NCBI GenBank assembly: GCA_900318815.1
Contig: ONMA01000030.1
Location: forward strand, 24,053 to 88,052
Origin: an uncultured Prevotellaceae bacterium
Lineage (GTDB): Bacteria; Bacteroidota; Bacteroidia; Bacteroidales; Bacteroidaceae
Length of the DNA stretch: 64,000 bases
Direction of reading: 5' to 3'
Every line of letters starts with the position of its first letter. The first letter of the stretch is position 1. Positions 16,584-25,372 of the stretch are shown piece after piece. Position numbers and translations under genes: made by a program. Below the pieces are notes generated by a model. It searched no databases. It was not told where the DNA came from and saw only the letters and a list, made by a program, of their open reading frames with translations.

Positions 16584-17368
16584 TGGCAAGCCCTCCCTAT
16601 AGCTCCCTGCAGGGGAGCCAGACTTTCGAATGCCTCGTAGGCGGTGACGTCAATGCGAGTAGGCGTAATGGCCACATAGCCGTGGGTGAGTGCCCAGTTG
16701 TCGGTGTCCTGCTGTTCAGGTTCGTCGTTGCGATAATGGCCTATCATCCAGTAATAGTCGTAGCCACGCGGATGGTGGCACGTCGACGTTTCGTTGTACC
16801 AGGTGCCAAAGGCCATGCGGCACAGCCTTACTCCCTTGAAGACCGGCAATAGCGGGAAGTTGACATTCAGGCAGACCCCCTTTGGCAGGCCCTCGCTGAG
16901 TACCCATCGGGTGATGTCCCTGATGTAAGGGCGAAGAGGCTCAAAGTCGGCATCGTCGCGGTGGTCGCACAGCGAGAAAGCCATCGAGGGGATGTACTTC
17001 ATACAGCCTTCCAGGGTGACGCCCATCGTTCCGCTGTAGTGCGTGTTCACCGACGCATTGTCGCCGTGGTTGATGCCTCCGATGACCATATCGGGCCTGC
17101 GCGTAAGAATATTTTCGAGAGCCAGCTTCACGCAGTCGACGGGCGTGCCGTTGCACGACCACACCTCGACGCCCTGCCGCCGTTGCCTGAGCGTAAGCCT
17201 GAGCGGCGTAGTGGCCGAGAAGGCACACGAGAAGCCCGAACGCGGGCCGTCGGGAGCGCAAACAAGGATGTCGGCCATGTCGCTCAGCATGTCTACAAGC
17301 TGGTTAATACCCTTGGCCTGGAAGCCATCGTCGTTGGAAATAAGTATCAGCGGTCTGTTTCCTGTCAT
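16580..17368 (-). CDS. surE: 5'/3'-nucleotidase SurE
   Basis: 262 residues from ATG at 17368; the frame extends upstream only through a TTG. The metal-binding N-terminal motif ISNDDGFQAKGI is intact, with CAPDGPRSGFSCAFS and the later DMVIGGINHGDNAS typical of SurE. It dephosphorylates nucleoside monophosphates in the cytoplasm. The stop overlaps the lpxB start, an arrangement often seen in Bacteroidales. Confidence 0.95.
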   Translation of the reverse strand: MTGNRPLILISNDDGFQAKGINQLVDMLSDMADILVCAPDGPRSGFSCAFSATTPLRLTLRQRRQGVEVWSCNGTPVDCVKLALENILTRRPDMVIGGINHGDNASVNTHYSGTMGVTLEGCMKYIPSMAFSLCDHRDDADFEPLRPYIRDITRWVLSEGLPKGVCLNVNFPLLPVFKGVRLCRMAFGTWYNETSTCHHPRGYDYYWMIGHYRNDEPEQQDTDNWALTHGYVAITPTRIDVTAYEAFESLAPLQGAIGRACQ

Positions 17369-17431
17369 CGGTTTTAGGATTTTGATGCGCGAAATTATGA
17401 AAATATTCCGACATTCGTCAAGAATAGAGTG

Positions 17432-17439
17432 CAAAAATA
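17432..17439 (-). promoter_or_regulatory. -7 box for surE-lpxB
   Basis: TATTTTTG on the minus strand, about 65 bases before the surE start. Back to back with the parA promoter. Confidence 0.45.
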
Positions 17440-17481
17440 CTTAAAATATTCATAACTCTGCATTTTCTCGATAGATTTTTG

Positions 17482-17489
17482 TAACTTTG
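17482..17489 (+). promoter_or_regulatory. -7 box for parA-parB
   Basis: TAACTTTG fits TAnnTTTG; the parA ATG lies 50 bases downstream. Confidence 0.55.
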
Positions 17490-17539
17490 CATCCTCTTAT
17501 ATAATACATTAGTATATAATTAAGGAAAGAAGATTGAGA

Positions 17540-18316
17540 ATGGGAAAGATTATTGCATTAGCCAACCAAAAGGGTGGCGTAGGCAAGACCACGACGACCA
17601 TTAACCTGGCCGCTTCGCTGGCAACGCTGGAAAAAACAGTACTGGTGGTAGATGCCGACCCACAGGCCAACGCCTCAAGCGGCCTGGGCGTAGACATCAA
17701 GGAAGTGGACTGCTCTCTCTATGAGTGCATCATCGACAAGGCCGAAGTGCGCGACGCCATCTACACCACCGACATTGACGGACTCGACATCATTCCGAGC
17801 CACATCGACCTGGTGGGCGCGGAGATTGAAATGCTGAACTTGGACAACCGCGAGAAGGTCATCAAGCAACTGCTGGACCCCATCCGTGCCGAATACGACT
17901 ACATACTCATTGACTGCTCGCCCTCGCTGGGCCTCATCACCGTGAACTCGCTCACGGCAGCCGACTCGGTCATCATCCCCGTGCAATGCGAATACTTTGC
18001 ACTGGAAGGAATCTCGAAACTGCTGAACACCATCAAGATTATCAAGTCGAAGCTGAACCCACGGCTGGAGATTGAGGGTTTCCTGCTGACGATGTACGAC
18101 TCTCGCCTGCGCCTGGCCAACCAGATCTACGACGAGGTGAAGCGCCACTTCCAGGAGCTGGTGTTCAAGACGGTGATCCAGCGCAACGTGAAGCTGTCGG
18201 AGAGTCCCTCACACGGCCTGCCCGTCATCCTCTACGATGCCGACTCGACCGGCTCGAAGAACCACCTCGCGCTGGCCAAGGAGATTATCAACAAGAACAC
18301 AAGCCCTCAAAGTTAG
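17540..18316 (+). CDS. parA: Chromosome-partitioning ATPase ParA (Soj)
   Basis: 258 residues beginning MGKIIALANQKGGVGKTT, where KGGVGKTT is the deviant Walker A of ParA/MinD ATPases. VVDADPQANASSGLG and YDYILIDCSPSLGLIT are the A' and B motifs. It binds DNA non-specifically in its ATP form and is released by ParB, moving origins apart. A TTG six bases upstream is in frame but ATG at 17540 fits the family. parB follows after 6 bases. Confidence 0.96.
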   Translation: MGKIIALANQKGGVGKTTTTINLAASLATLEKTVLVVDADPQANASSGLGVDIKEVDCSLYECIIDKAEVRDAIYTTDIDGLDIIPSHIDLVGAEIEMLNLDNREKVIKQLLDPIRAEYDYILIDCSPSLGLITVNSLTAADSVIIPVQCEYFALEGISKLLNTIKIIKSKLNPRLEIEGFLLTMYDSRLRLANQIYDEVKRHFQELVFKTVIQRNVKLSESPSHGLPVILYDADSTGSKNHLALAKEIINKNTSPQS

Positions 18317-18322
18317 GATGCT

Positions 18323-19252
18323 ATGGCAGTACACAAGAAATTCGCAAAAGGCGGCTCGGCCCTGGGCCGGGGACTCGACGACATAGGCAACGGGCGCGGG
18401 CTCGATGCGCTCATCGACACCAGTGAGGTGAAGACGCAAGGCTCGTCGAACCTGAACGAGATACCTATCGACCAGATTGAGCCTAATCCCGACCAGCCGC
18501 GCCGGGAGTTCGACCCCGTGGCCATGGAGGAACTGGCTGCAAGCATCCAGACCATGGGCATCATCGCGCCCATCACCCTGCGGCAGGTGGCTCCCGAGCA
18601 CTATCAGATCATTGCGGGCGAGCGCCGCTGGCGTGCCTCGCAGATGGCCGGACTGACGAGCATACCCGCCTACATACGCACCGTTGAGGACGAGAACGTG
18701 ATGGAGCTGGCGCTGGTGGAGAACATCCAGCGCGAGGACCTGAACGCCATCGAGATTGCACTGGCCTACGAGCACCTGGCCGAGACCACAGGCATGACGC
18801 AGGAGAAAATCTCCGAGCGTGTGGGCAAGAGCCGCACCGCCGTCACCAACTACATGCGCCTGCTGAAGCTGCCCGCACAGATACAGATGTCGCTGAAGAA
18901 CCACGAGATCGACATGGGCCATGCCCGTGCGCTCCTCTCACTCGACTCGCCCTCGATGCAGCTGAAACTGTTTCGCGAGGTGCAGAAGAACCAGTATTCC
19001 GTGCGCAAGGTGGAGGAGATGGTGCAGATTCTGAAGAACGGCGACGACGTGCAGACAGCCAAGAAGAAGATCACCGCCACGACCCAGCTCCCCGAGGAGT
19101 TCAACGTGCTGAAGAAGCGGCTCTCCGACCTCTTCAAGACCAAGGTCACCATGACCTGCTCGCCCAAGGGCAAGGGCAAGATTACCATCCCCTTTGCCAA
19201 CGAGGAAGAACTGGAAAGTATTATGAATGCCATTGACGGACTGAGAAATTGA
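18323..19252 (+). CDS. parB: Chromosome-partitioning protein ParB
   Basis: 309 residues. LGRGLDDIGNGRGLDALI is the N-terminal ParA-contact region; NPDQPRREFD and the GERRWRAS box form the CTP-binding ParB domain; LVENIQREDLNAIEIA and the helix-turn-helix TQEKISERVGKSRTAVTNYM bind parS. The C-terminal dimerisation part ends SIMNAIDGLRN. No parS-like 16-mer was spotted in the window by eye. Confidence 0.96.
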   Translation: MAVHKKFAKGGSALGRGLDDIGNGRGLDALIDTSEVKTQGSSNLNEIPIDQIEPNPDQPRREFDPVAMEELAASIQTMGIIAPITLRQVAPEHYQIIAGERRWRASQMAGLTSIPAYIRTVEDENVMELALVENIQREDLNAIEIALAYEHLAETTGMTQEKISERVGKSRTAVTNYMRLLKLPAQIQMSLKNHEIDMGHARALLSLDSPSMQLKLFREVQKNQYSVRKVEEMVQILKNGDDVQTAKKKITATTQLPEEFNVLKKRLSDLFKTKVTMTCSPKGKGKITIPFANEEELESIMNAIDGLRN

Positions 19253-20028
19253 GACTGAGTACTATCATAGAAGCAAGCCGACTGGCACTCGCTACCATGC
19301 TACTGTGTTGTATGGGTGCTACCGGCATGCGGGCGCAGACCGTGAAGGCCGACTCCACGCTGCTGCCCTCGGACTCTATCGTGGCAATGGTCGACTCCAT
19401 CTACAACGCCATGCAGAACGACACCATCGTGCAGATGGCCGACTCGGCCATGGCTGCGGCCTCAGAGGCCATTGCCCTGGACTTGGCTGCCATACCAGCA
19501 CACACCGGGCGCGACTGGGCCAGATGGCGGCCCAAGCCTCAGCGGGCTTTGTGGCTGGCATTAGTCATCCCCGGAGGCGGGCAGATCTACAACCGCAAGT
19601 ACTGGAAGCTGCCCATCGTCTATGGCGGATTCGTGGGCTGCATCTATGCTCTTACCTGGAACAACAGCATGTATCGCGACTATGCGCAGGCCTATCTCGA
19701 CATCATGGACAACGACCCCACCACGGCCAGCTACAACAAGTTCCTGCACCTGGGCCGCCAGATCACGCCGGAGAACGAGGACCGCTACAAGCAGATATTC
19801 AAGACCCGAAAGGACAAATACCGCCGCTGGCGCGACCTCAGTTTCTTCGTCATGGTCGGCATATACGCCATCTCCGTCATCGATGCCTACGTCGATGCCG
19901 AGCTGTCGGACTTCGACATCTCTAAAGACCTGACGCTCAAGGTGCGTCCTGCGGTCATCAACAACAACATGTCAAACAACCCGCTGTACGCCACTTCGCT
20001 TGGTGTGAATTGCAGCCTAAACTTTTAA
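19249..20028 (+). CDS. DUF5683 membrane-associated protein
   Basis: 259 residues from a TTG that overlaps the parB stop (TTGA); this start gives a complete signal-like N-terminus (ASRLALATMLLCCMGATGMRAQ). A region rich in Asp/Ser follows, then the DUF5683 core: LALVIPGGGQIYNRKYWKLP, IVYGGFVGCIYALTWNN and a second hydrophobic segment FFVMVGIYAISVIDAYVDA. Function unknown. It is regularly found between parB and the LysM transglycosylase in this group, suggesting an envelope or division role. Confidence 0.85.
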   Translation: MRLSTIIEASRLALATMLLCCMGATGMRAQTVKADSTLLPSDSIVAMVDSIYNAMQNDTIVQMADSAMAAASEAIALDLAAIPAHTGRDWARWRPKPQRALWLALVIPGGGQIYNRKYWKLPIVYGGFVGCIYALTWNNSMYRDYAQAYLDIMDNDPTTASYNKFLHLGRQITPENEDRYKQIFKTRKDKYRRWRDLSFFVMVGIYAISVIDAYVDAELSDFDISKDLTLKVRPAVINNNMSNNPLYATSLGVNCSLNF

Positions 20029-20040
20029 AAACTTATCTGA

Positions 20041-21414
20041 ATGAACAAGAAAACAACACTTATAGCAGCCATGCTCTTGTCGGCCGCATGCTCCATGCAG
20101 GCCCAGATTGAGGTAAAAGAAAGCGAGACCGACAATGACGAGCTCACCATACAGAACGAGGAGGGCGACGAGGAGGAAGTGACATTCCCCGAGGCCATGA
20201 CCTACAACCTGGACTCCCTGCTCAGCGAGTATATGCCGCAGACCTATCTCTCGCAGGACAACGACTGCCAGATGACCAGCGACGACCCCGTCTTCAGCAA
20301 GGAGGAGTACATCGACCGCCTGACTCGCATCCCCTCGGTGATGGAACTGTCCTACAACGACGTGGTGCGCAAGTTCATCGACCGCTACACGGGCCGACTG
20401 CGCCATTCCATCAGCTACATGCTCGGTGCCGCCAACTTCTACATGCCCATCTTCGAGGAAGCCCTCGAAGCCTACCAGCTACCGTTAGAACTGAAGTACC
20501 TGCCCGTCATCGAGTCGGCACTCAATCCCACGGCAGTATCGCGCGTCGGGGCCACCGGACTCTGGCAGTTCATGATAGGCACGGCCAAGCAGTACGACCT
20601 GGAAGTGAACTCACTGGTCGACGAGCGTCGCGACCCCGTGAAGTCGTCCTACGCCGCCGCCCGCTACCTGAGCGACCTCTACCGCATCTTCGGCGACTGG
20701 AACCTGGTCATCGCCGCCTATAACTGCGGCCCCGACAACATCAACAAGGCCATTCACCGCGCAGGCGGGGAGAACAAGGACTACTGGTACATCTACCCCT
20801 ATCTGCCCAAGGAGACTCGCGGCTACGTGCCGGCCTTCATTGCCGCCAACTACGTGATGAACTACTATTGCGAGCACAACATCTGCCCCATGACCACCCG
20901 GCTGCCCGTGAAGACCGACACCGTGGTCATCAACCGCCAGCTGCACCTCAAGCAGATTGCCGCCGTGCTCGACTTAGACATCAACATGGTGCGCGCACTC
21001 AACCCGGAGCTGCGCCGCGACGTGGCACCCGGCAACAGCTCGCCCATCACCATCCGCCTGGCACAGTCGGACATCACGCGGTTCATCGACATGCAGGACT
21101 CCATCTTCAACTATAACACCGGCGAACTGCTGCCCAAGCGCATCGAGACCAGCATTAACGACGACGTGCCCACCGTGGGCCGCCGCAAGTCGGCCAGGAA
21201 CCAGCGCAGCAGCCGCAACCGCAGCCGGCGCTCAAGAGACGAGGCTACGGCCAGCAGCGGCTCGAAGAACGGCAAGTCTACCATCACCATCCGCAGGGGC
21301 GACACGCTCGGCAGCATTGCCAAGCGCAACGGCACCACGATAAGCGAACTGAAGAGGCTGAACAACTTGAAGGACAGTAAAATCCGGGCAGGACAATCCA
21401 TCAAGGTGAGATAG
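20041..21414 (+). CDS. mltD: MltD-like lytic transglycosylase with LysM domain
   Basis: 457 residues with signal peptide (cut near SMQAQ). The SLT domain shows LPLELKYLPVIESALNPTA with the catalytic Glu in VIESA, then GATGLWQFMIGTAKQYDL and VIAAYNCGPDNINKAI. The C-terminus ends in one LysM module (ITIRRGDTLGSIAKRN, SKIRAGQSIKVR) that binds peptidoglycan; a basic Arg/Ser linker lies before it. It cleaves the glycan strand with formation of anhydro-muramic ends in the periplasm. Confidence 0.93.
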   Translation: MNKKTTLIAAMLLSAACSMQAQIEVKESETDNDELTIQNEEGDEEEVTFPEAMTYNLDSLLSEYMPQTYLSQDNDCQMTSDDPVFSKEEYIDRLTRIPSVMELSYNDVVRKFIDRYTGRLRHSISYMLGAANFYMPIFEEALEAYQLPLELKYLPVIESALNPTAVSRVGATGLWQFMIGTAKQYDLEVNSLVDERRDPVKSSYAAARYLSDLYRIFGDWNLVIAAYNCGPDNINKAIHRAGGENKDYWYIYPYLPKETRGYVPAFIAANYVMNYYCEHNICPMTTRLPVKTDTVVINRQLHLKQIAAVLDLDINMVRALNPELRRDVAPGNSSPITIRLAQSDITRFIDMQDSIFNYNTGELLPKRIETSINDDVPTVGRRKSARNQRSSRNRSRRSRDEATASSGSKNGKSTITIRRGDTLGSIAKRNGTTISELKRLNNLKDSKIRAGQSIKVR

Positions 21415-21455
21415 CCTGTACGTGTACATATTATATATAATAAGGAGGAACCACT

Positions 21456-23588
21456 ATGGAAGAAGACATGATTCAACGTGAGGCCAATGACGAGAAATTG
21501 ATCAACGACGCCTTTCAGCGACTACTCACCGACTACCTGAACTCACGCCACCGCAAGAAGGTGGACCTCATCAACAAGGCATTCAACTTTGCCAAGCAGG
21601 CCCACAAAGGCGTGCGCCGTCTCTCGGGCGAGCCTTACATCATGCACCCCATTTCGGTGGCACAGATTGTTTGCTCCGAGATAGGCTTAGGCTCGACGAG
21701 TATCTGTGCGGCCCTGCTGCACGACGTGGTCGAGGACACCGACTATACCGTAGAGGACATTGAGAACATGTTCGGCCCGAAGATAGCGCAGATTGTCGAC
21801 GGACTGACCAAGATCAGCGGCGGCATCTTCGGCATGCAGGCATCGGCACAGGCCGAGAACTTCAAGAAGCTGCTGCTCACCATGAGCGAGGACATCCGCG
21901 TGATTCTCATCAAGATTGCCGACCGCCTGCACAACATGCGCACCCTCGACTCGCAGCCCGCCAACAAGCAGTACAAGATTGCCGGCGAGACACAGTATCT
22001 CTATGCGCCCATGGCCCACCGCTTAGGACTCTATAAAATCAAGTCGGAGCTGGAGAACCTCAGTTTCCGCTTTGAGCATCCCGAGGAGTACAACAACATC
22101 GTCAAGAAGCTGGAGGCCACTCAACGCTCACGCCACGAGCTGTTCGACCTGTTCACGGCCCCCATCGAGGCACGCCTGAAGGCCATGGGACTGAAGTACG
22201 AAATCAAGGAGCGCGTCAAGACCCCCTACTCCATCTGGTCGAAGATGCAGAACAAGAACGTGACGTTCGAGGAAATCTACGACATCCTCGCCGTGCGCAT
22301 CATCTACACCCCTACCAGCCGCGACATGGAAATCAAGGAGTGCTTCAACATCTACGTGGAGCTGAGCCAGATCTACAAGAGCCACCCCGACCGCATGCGC
22401 GACTGGGTGAACCACCCCAAGGCCAACGGCTACCAGGCTTTGCACGTTACGCTGATGTCGCAGCAGGGCCACTGGATTGAGGTGCAGATACGCTCTACGC
22501 GCATGGACGAGATTGCCGAGCAGGGCTTTGCCGCCCACTGGAAATACAAGGAAGGCGAGAATGCCGAATACTCCGAGGACGAGAACGAGCTGAACGAGTG
22601 GCTGCGCACCATCAAGGAAATTCTTGACGACCCCCAGCCCGATGCCATGGACTTCCTCGATGCCATCAAGCTGAACCTCTTCTCCAGCGAGATCTTCGTG
22701 TTCACCCCAAAGGGCGAAATCAAGACGATGCCCACCGGCTGTACGGCCCTCGACTTTGCCTTCTCCATCCACACCTTCCTGGGCACCCACTGTATCGGTG
22801 CCAAGGTAAACCACAAGCTGGTGCCCATCAGCCACAAGCTGCAGAGCGGCGACCAGGTGGAGATTCTCACTTCCAAGTCCATTCACGTGGAGCCGTCGTG
22901 GATTAACTTTGTGTCCACAGCCAAGGCCAAGGCCAAGATACAGGCCATCCTGCGCCGCAACGGCCTCGACACACAGAAAGACGACGAGAAAGAGAAGGAG
23001 GTCAAGGGGCAGCAGAGCGAGAAATCCAAGAAGAGCGAATCGGAGGGCGGCTGGCGCAAGTTTGTTCCCTTTGTCAAGGCCAAGAAGAAGGAGGAAGCAC
23101 CCGAGCCGGAACTGTTCATCGTGCCGGAGAAGTTCAACAAGAAGAAGCCCATCTTCATCACCGAGGAGACCATCAGCCAGTACATCTTCCCCGACTGCTG
23201 CCACCCCATTCCCGGCGACGACGTGTTAGGCTACATCACTACCAAGAACCAGATTGAGATACACAAGCGGGCATGCCCCACGGCCAACAGGCTCAAGGCC
23301 AGCTACGGCAACCGCATCCTCGATGCCAAGTGGGACATGAAGAAGCAGCACTTCTTCGATGTTTCCCTGCGCATGGGCGGCATTGACCGCCGAGGACTGG
23401 TGAACGAGGTGACACGTGTACTCTCCAACCAGCTCAACGTGGACATTCGCAAAATCATGTTCACCACTGCCGACGGCATCTTCGACGGTATCATCGACCT
23501 GCGCGTACACGACTGCGAAGACCTCACCCAGATTATCGACAGCCTCAAGAAGGTGGAGAACCTGCAGGAAATTTCCCGAATCAAATGA
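21456..23588 (+). CDS. relA: RelA/SpoT bifunctional (p)ppGpp synthetase/hydrolase
   Basis: 710 residues with the full long-RSH order. The N-terminal HD hydrolase has YIMHPISVAQI and ALLHDVVEDTDYT (about 82-94), so hydrolysis is probably retained. The synthetase has RVKTPYSIWSKMQ, YDILAVRII, NGYQALHVTL and EVQIRSTRMDEIAEQG. TGS begins at VFTPKGEIKTMPTG; a zinc-finger-like stretch with DCCHPIPGDDV and a C-terminal ACT follow. A variable basic/acidic linker lies at about 500-550. Controls the stringent response. Confidence 0.95.
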   Translation: MEEDMIQREANDEKLINDAFQRLLTDYLNSRHRKKVDLINKAFNFAKQAHKGVRRLSGEPYIMHPISVAQIVCSEIGLGSTSICAALLHDVVEDTDYTVEDIENMFGPKIAQIVDGLTKISGGIFGMQASAQAENFKKLLLTMSEDIRVILIKIADRLHNMRTLDSQPANKQYKIAGETQYLYAPMAHRLGLYKIKSELENLSFRFEHPEEYNNIVKKLEATQRSRHELFDLFTAPIEARLKAMGLKYEIKERVKTPYSIWSKMQNKNVTFEEIYDILAVRIIYTPTSRDMEIKECFNIYVELSQIYKSHPDRMRDWVNHPKANGYQALHVTLMSQQGHWIEVQIRSTRMDEIAEQGFAAHWKYKEGENAEYSEDENELNEWLRTIKEILDDPQPDAMDFLDAIKLNLFSSEIFVFTPKGEIKTMPTGCTALDFAFSIHTFLGTHCIGAKVNHKLVPISHKLQSGDQVEILTSKSIHVEPSWINFVSTAKAKAKIQAILRRNGLDTQKDDEKEKEVKGQQSEKSKKSESEGGWRKFVPFVKAKKKEEAPEPELFIVPEKFNKKKPIFITEETISQYIFPDCCHPIPGDDVLGYITTKNQIEIHKRACPTANRLKASYGNRILDAKWDMKKQHFFDVSLRMGGIDRRGLVNEVTRVLSNQLNVDIRKIMFTTADGIFDGIIDLRVHDCEDLTQIIDSLKKVENLQEISRIK

Positions 23589-23601
23589 TAACTGAAAACC
23601 G

Positions 23602-24579
23602 ATGAAACACTACTTACTCACGCTTCTGCTCCTTGGCTCGCTTGCCCTCACGGCGGGTGCGGCCAACAAGTACGACAATCCCGACACCATCGTCGTGGCT
23701 CGCGACGGCACCGGCACCTTCCGCACCATCGGCGAGGCCATTGAGGTGTGCCGTGCCTTCATGGACTATCACAAGGTCATCTACATCAAGAAGGGCACCT
23801 ACAAGGAGAAAATCATCATTCCCCAGTGGCTGCAGCACATTGAGCTGTGCGGGGAGGACCGCGACCAGACCGTCATCACTTTCGACGACCATGCCAACAT
23901 CAAGACCGCCGACTATCCCAACGGCCTCACCACCTTTCGCACTTACACCCTGAAGATTGAGGGCAACGATATCGTGCTGAAGAACCTCACGGTGGAGAAC
24001 AATGCCGCCAAGTTAGGACAGGCCGTGGCCCTGCACACCGAGGGCGACCGCCTGCGTTTCGAGAACTGCCGCTTCTTAGGCAACCAGGACACGGTCTACA
24101 CGGGCCTGCCCGGTACTCGTCTCTACTTCGACCACTGCTACATCGAGGGCACCACCGACTTTATCTTCGGCCCGTCGACCGCATGGTTCGAGAAGTGCGA
24201 CATCTTCTGCAAGGCCGACAGCTACATCACAGCCGCCTCAACCCCTGCCGACGCTGCCTTCGGCTACGTCTTCAACCAGTGCAGCATCACCACCGCCCCC
24301 GAGGTAGAGAAGGTCTACTTGGGCCGCCCCTGGCGCGACTACGGCTACACGCTCTTCATGCGCTGCACCCTGCCCCGCCAGATTCGCCCCGAGGGATGGC
24401 ACCACTGGCAGAAGGAGCGCGAGCAGACCGCCCGCTACTTAGAATATGAAAACACGGGCGAGGGTGCAGGCACAGCTCAGCGTGCATCGTGGAGTCGCCA
24501 GCTCACCAAGAAAGAGGCAAACGCGATTACCCCGGAGAAAGTATTCCAACGTGCCGACGGATGGAACCTCCAACGGTAA
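23602..24579 (+). CDS. Pectin methylesterase (CE8)
   Basis: 325 residues with a signal peptide (MKHYLLTLLLLGSLALTAGA). Right-handed beta-helix esterase with all family signatures: GQAVALHTEGDR, RFLGNQDTVYTG (catalytic Asp), GTTDFIFGPSTAWFE (second Asp) and LGRPWRDYGYT (Arg). Removes methyl groups from homogalacturonan, exported to the periplasm or surface. It follows relA by 13 bases but is not functionally related. This points to a plant-fibre-degrading gut organism. Confidence 0.94.
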   Translation: MKHYLLTLLLLGSLALTAGAANKYDNPDTIVVARDGTGTFRTIGEAIEVCRAFMDYHKVIYIKKGTYKEKIIIPQWLQHIELCGEDRDQTVITFDDHANIKTADYPNGLTTFRTYTLKIEGNDIVLKNLTVENNAAKLGQAVALHTEGDRLRFENCRFLGNQDTVYTGLPGTRLYFDHCYIEGTTDFIFGPSTAWFEKCDIFCKADSYITAASTPADAAFGYVFNQCSITTAPEVEKVYLGRPWRDYGYTLFMRCTLPRQIRPEGWHHWQKEREQTARYLEYENTGEGAGTAQRASWSRQLTKKEANAITPEKVFQRADGWNLQR

Positions 24580-24594
24580 AAACAACGTGCTTTG

Positions 24595-24800
24595 GTCGCA
24601 CTCCACCGTATGACCGCAAAGCGGTCAACGCTCAGTAGCCGTAGGTCGTTAGACCTACGGATGGAGTGAGGATGGTGACATCGACTCTGAAAGAGTCGCC
24701 TCTCAATGATTTTGGGGCACTCTTTCAGAGTGCTTCTTCCTCCATTTCCGTTATCCGTAGGTCCTTCGGACACTACGGCTATTGAGAGGCGACGCTTTCA
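24595..24800. repeat. Cluster of short palindromes after the pectinesterase gene
   Basis: The stretch holds several self-complementary units: CCGTAGGTC-gtta-GACCTACGG, GACTCT-gaa-AGAGTC, GCACTC-tttca-GAGTGC and GACGCT-ttc-AGCGTC. The last is found again as GACGCT-gaa-AGCGTC at 43623-43637. No gene is visible. Confidence 0.65.
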
Positions 24801-24923
24801 GCGTCTTCCAACCTCCTTCAGCGTCTTCCAACCTCCTTCAGCGTCTTCCAACCTCCTTCAGCGTCTTCCAACCTCCTTCAGCGTCTTCCAACCTCTTCCA
24901 ACCTCCTTCAGCGTCTTCCAACC
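24801..24923. repeat. 20-bp tandem repeat, about six copies
   Basis: The unit GCGTCTTCCAACCTCCTTCA is repeated exactly at 24801, 24821, 24841 and 24861; a variant of 30 bases starts at 24881 and a partial copy at 24911. There are no spacers, so this is not CRISPR. The unit grew out of the GACGCT/AGCGTC palindrome just before it. Confidence 0.9.
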
Positions 24924-25181
24924 GCAACAGGACGAAAAACAGCGATTTGTTACGTTTGAATAATAACATATTTCGTTCAATGTATCGAAATTATCGTGCA
25001 TTGAACGATTTTTTTACTCTTTGCATCATAATTGATAGGTAATAATAGAGTTTTTGCTTACTTTTGCGGAAAATTCTAAAACAAAACCCGCAAAACATGA
25101 AAAAAAAGAGAAAGAGGAGAATGCAGCCATTGCCATTCTCGACAGCCGAAACGAACTGGTGAAAAGACTCAATGTGCGACT
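24924..25181. other. Gene-free, AT-rich stretch
   Basis: No credible coding frame or RNA seen. The right half has coding-like but frame-broken sequence that may belong to the GH32 remnant. Confidence 0.4.
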
Positions 25182-25349
25182 CGCCGTGGACAATACGGAC
25201 AGGTCAAGCTGCTGCGCCTCTTCATCGACCGCTGTTCCATCGAGGCCTTCGATGCCGAGGGCAAGATGGCCATGACCAACCTCGTGTTCCCTCGCACCCC
25301 CGTACCTCCGTACCCCCTTACCCCCGAATTATCCCATATTAATTTTTAA
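25182..25349 (+). pseudogene. C-terminal remnant of a GH32 fructan/sucrose hydrolase
   Basis: From 25200 an open frame reads QVKLLRLFIDRCSIEAF, then DAEGKMAMTNLVFPRTP and ends at TAA 25347-25349. This is the C-terminal beta-sandwich signature of GH32 levanases/fructosidases (LRLFIDKCSIEAFdgdGkmamTNLVFP). The catalytic five-blade propeller is absent. It lies 23 bases before the fructokinase gene, which fits an old sucrose/fructan operon in which the hydrolase was lost. Confidence 0.7.
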
Positions 25350-25372
25350 CGATTACTAAATATAATAATATT

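Noticed and set aside
17369-17434. Longer surE start at a TTG
   Set aside because: The added 22 residues are not part of the family, and the -7 box at 17432-17439 would fall at this start.
17369-17533. parS site near parAB
   Set aside because: No 16-base palindrome like the consensus was seen here or elsewhere in the window by eye.
24801-24923. Possible CRISPR array
   Set aside because: Units abut each other with no spacers and no cas genes are near. The same holds for 43341-43424.
24706-25042. Plus-strand open frames over the 20-bp tandem array
   Set aside because: The peptides are only translations of the repeat (QRLPTSFSVF units) and have no start signals.
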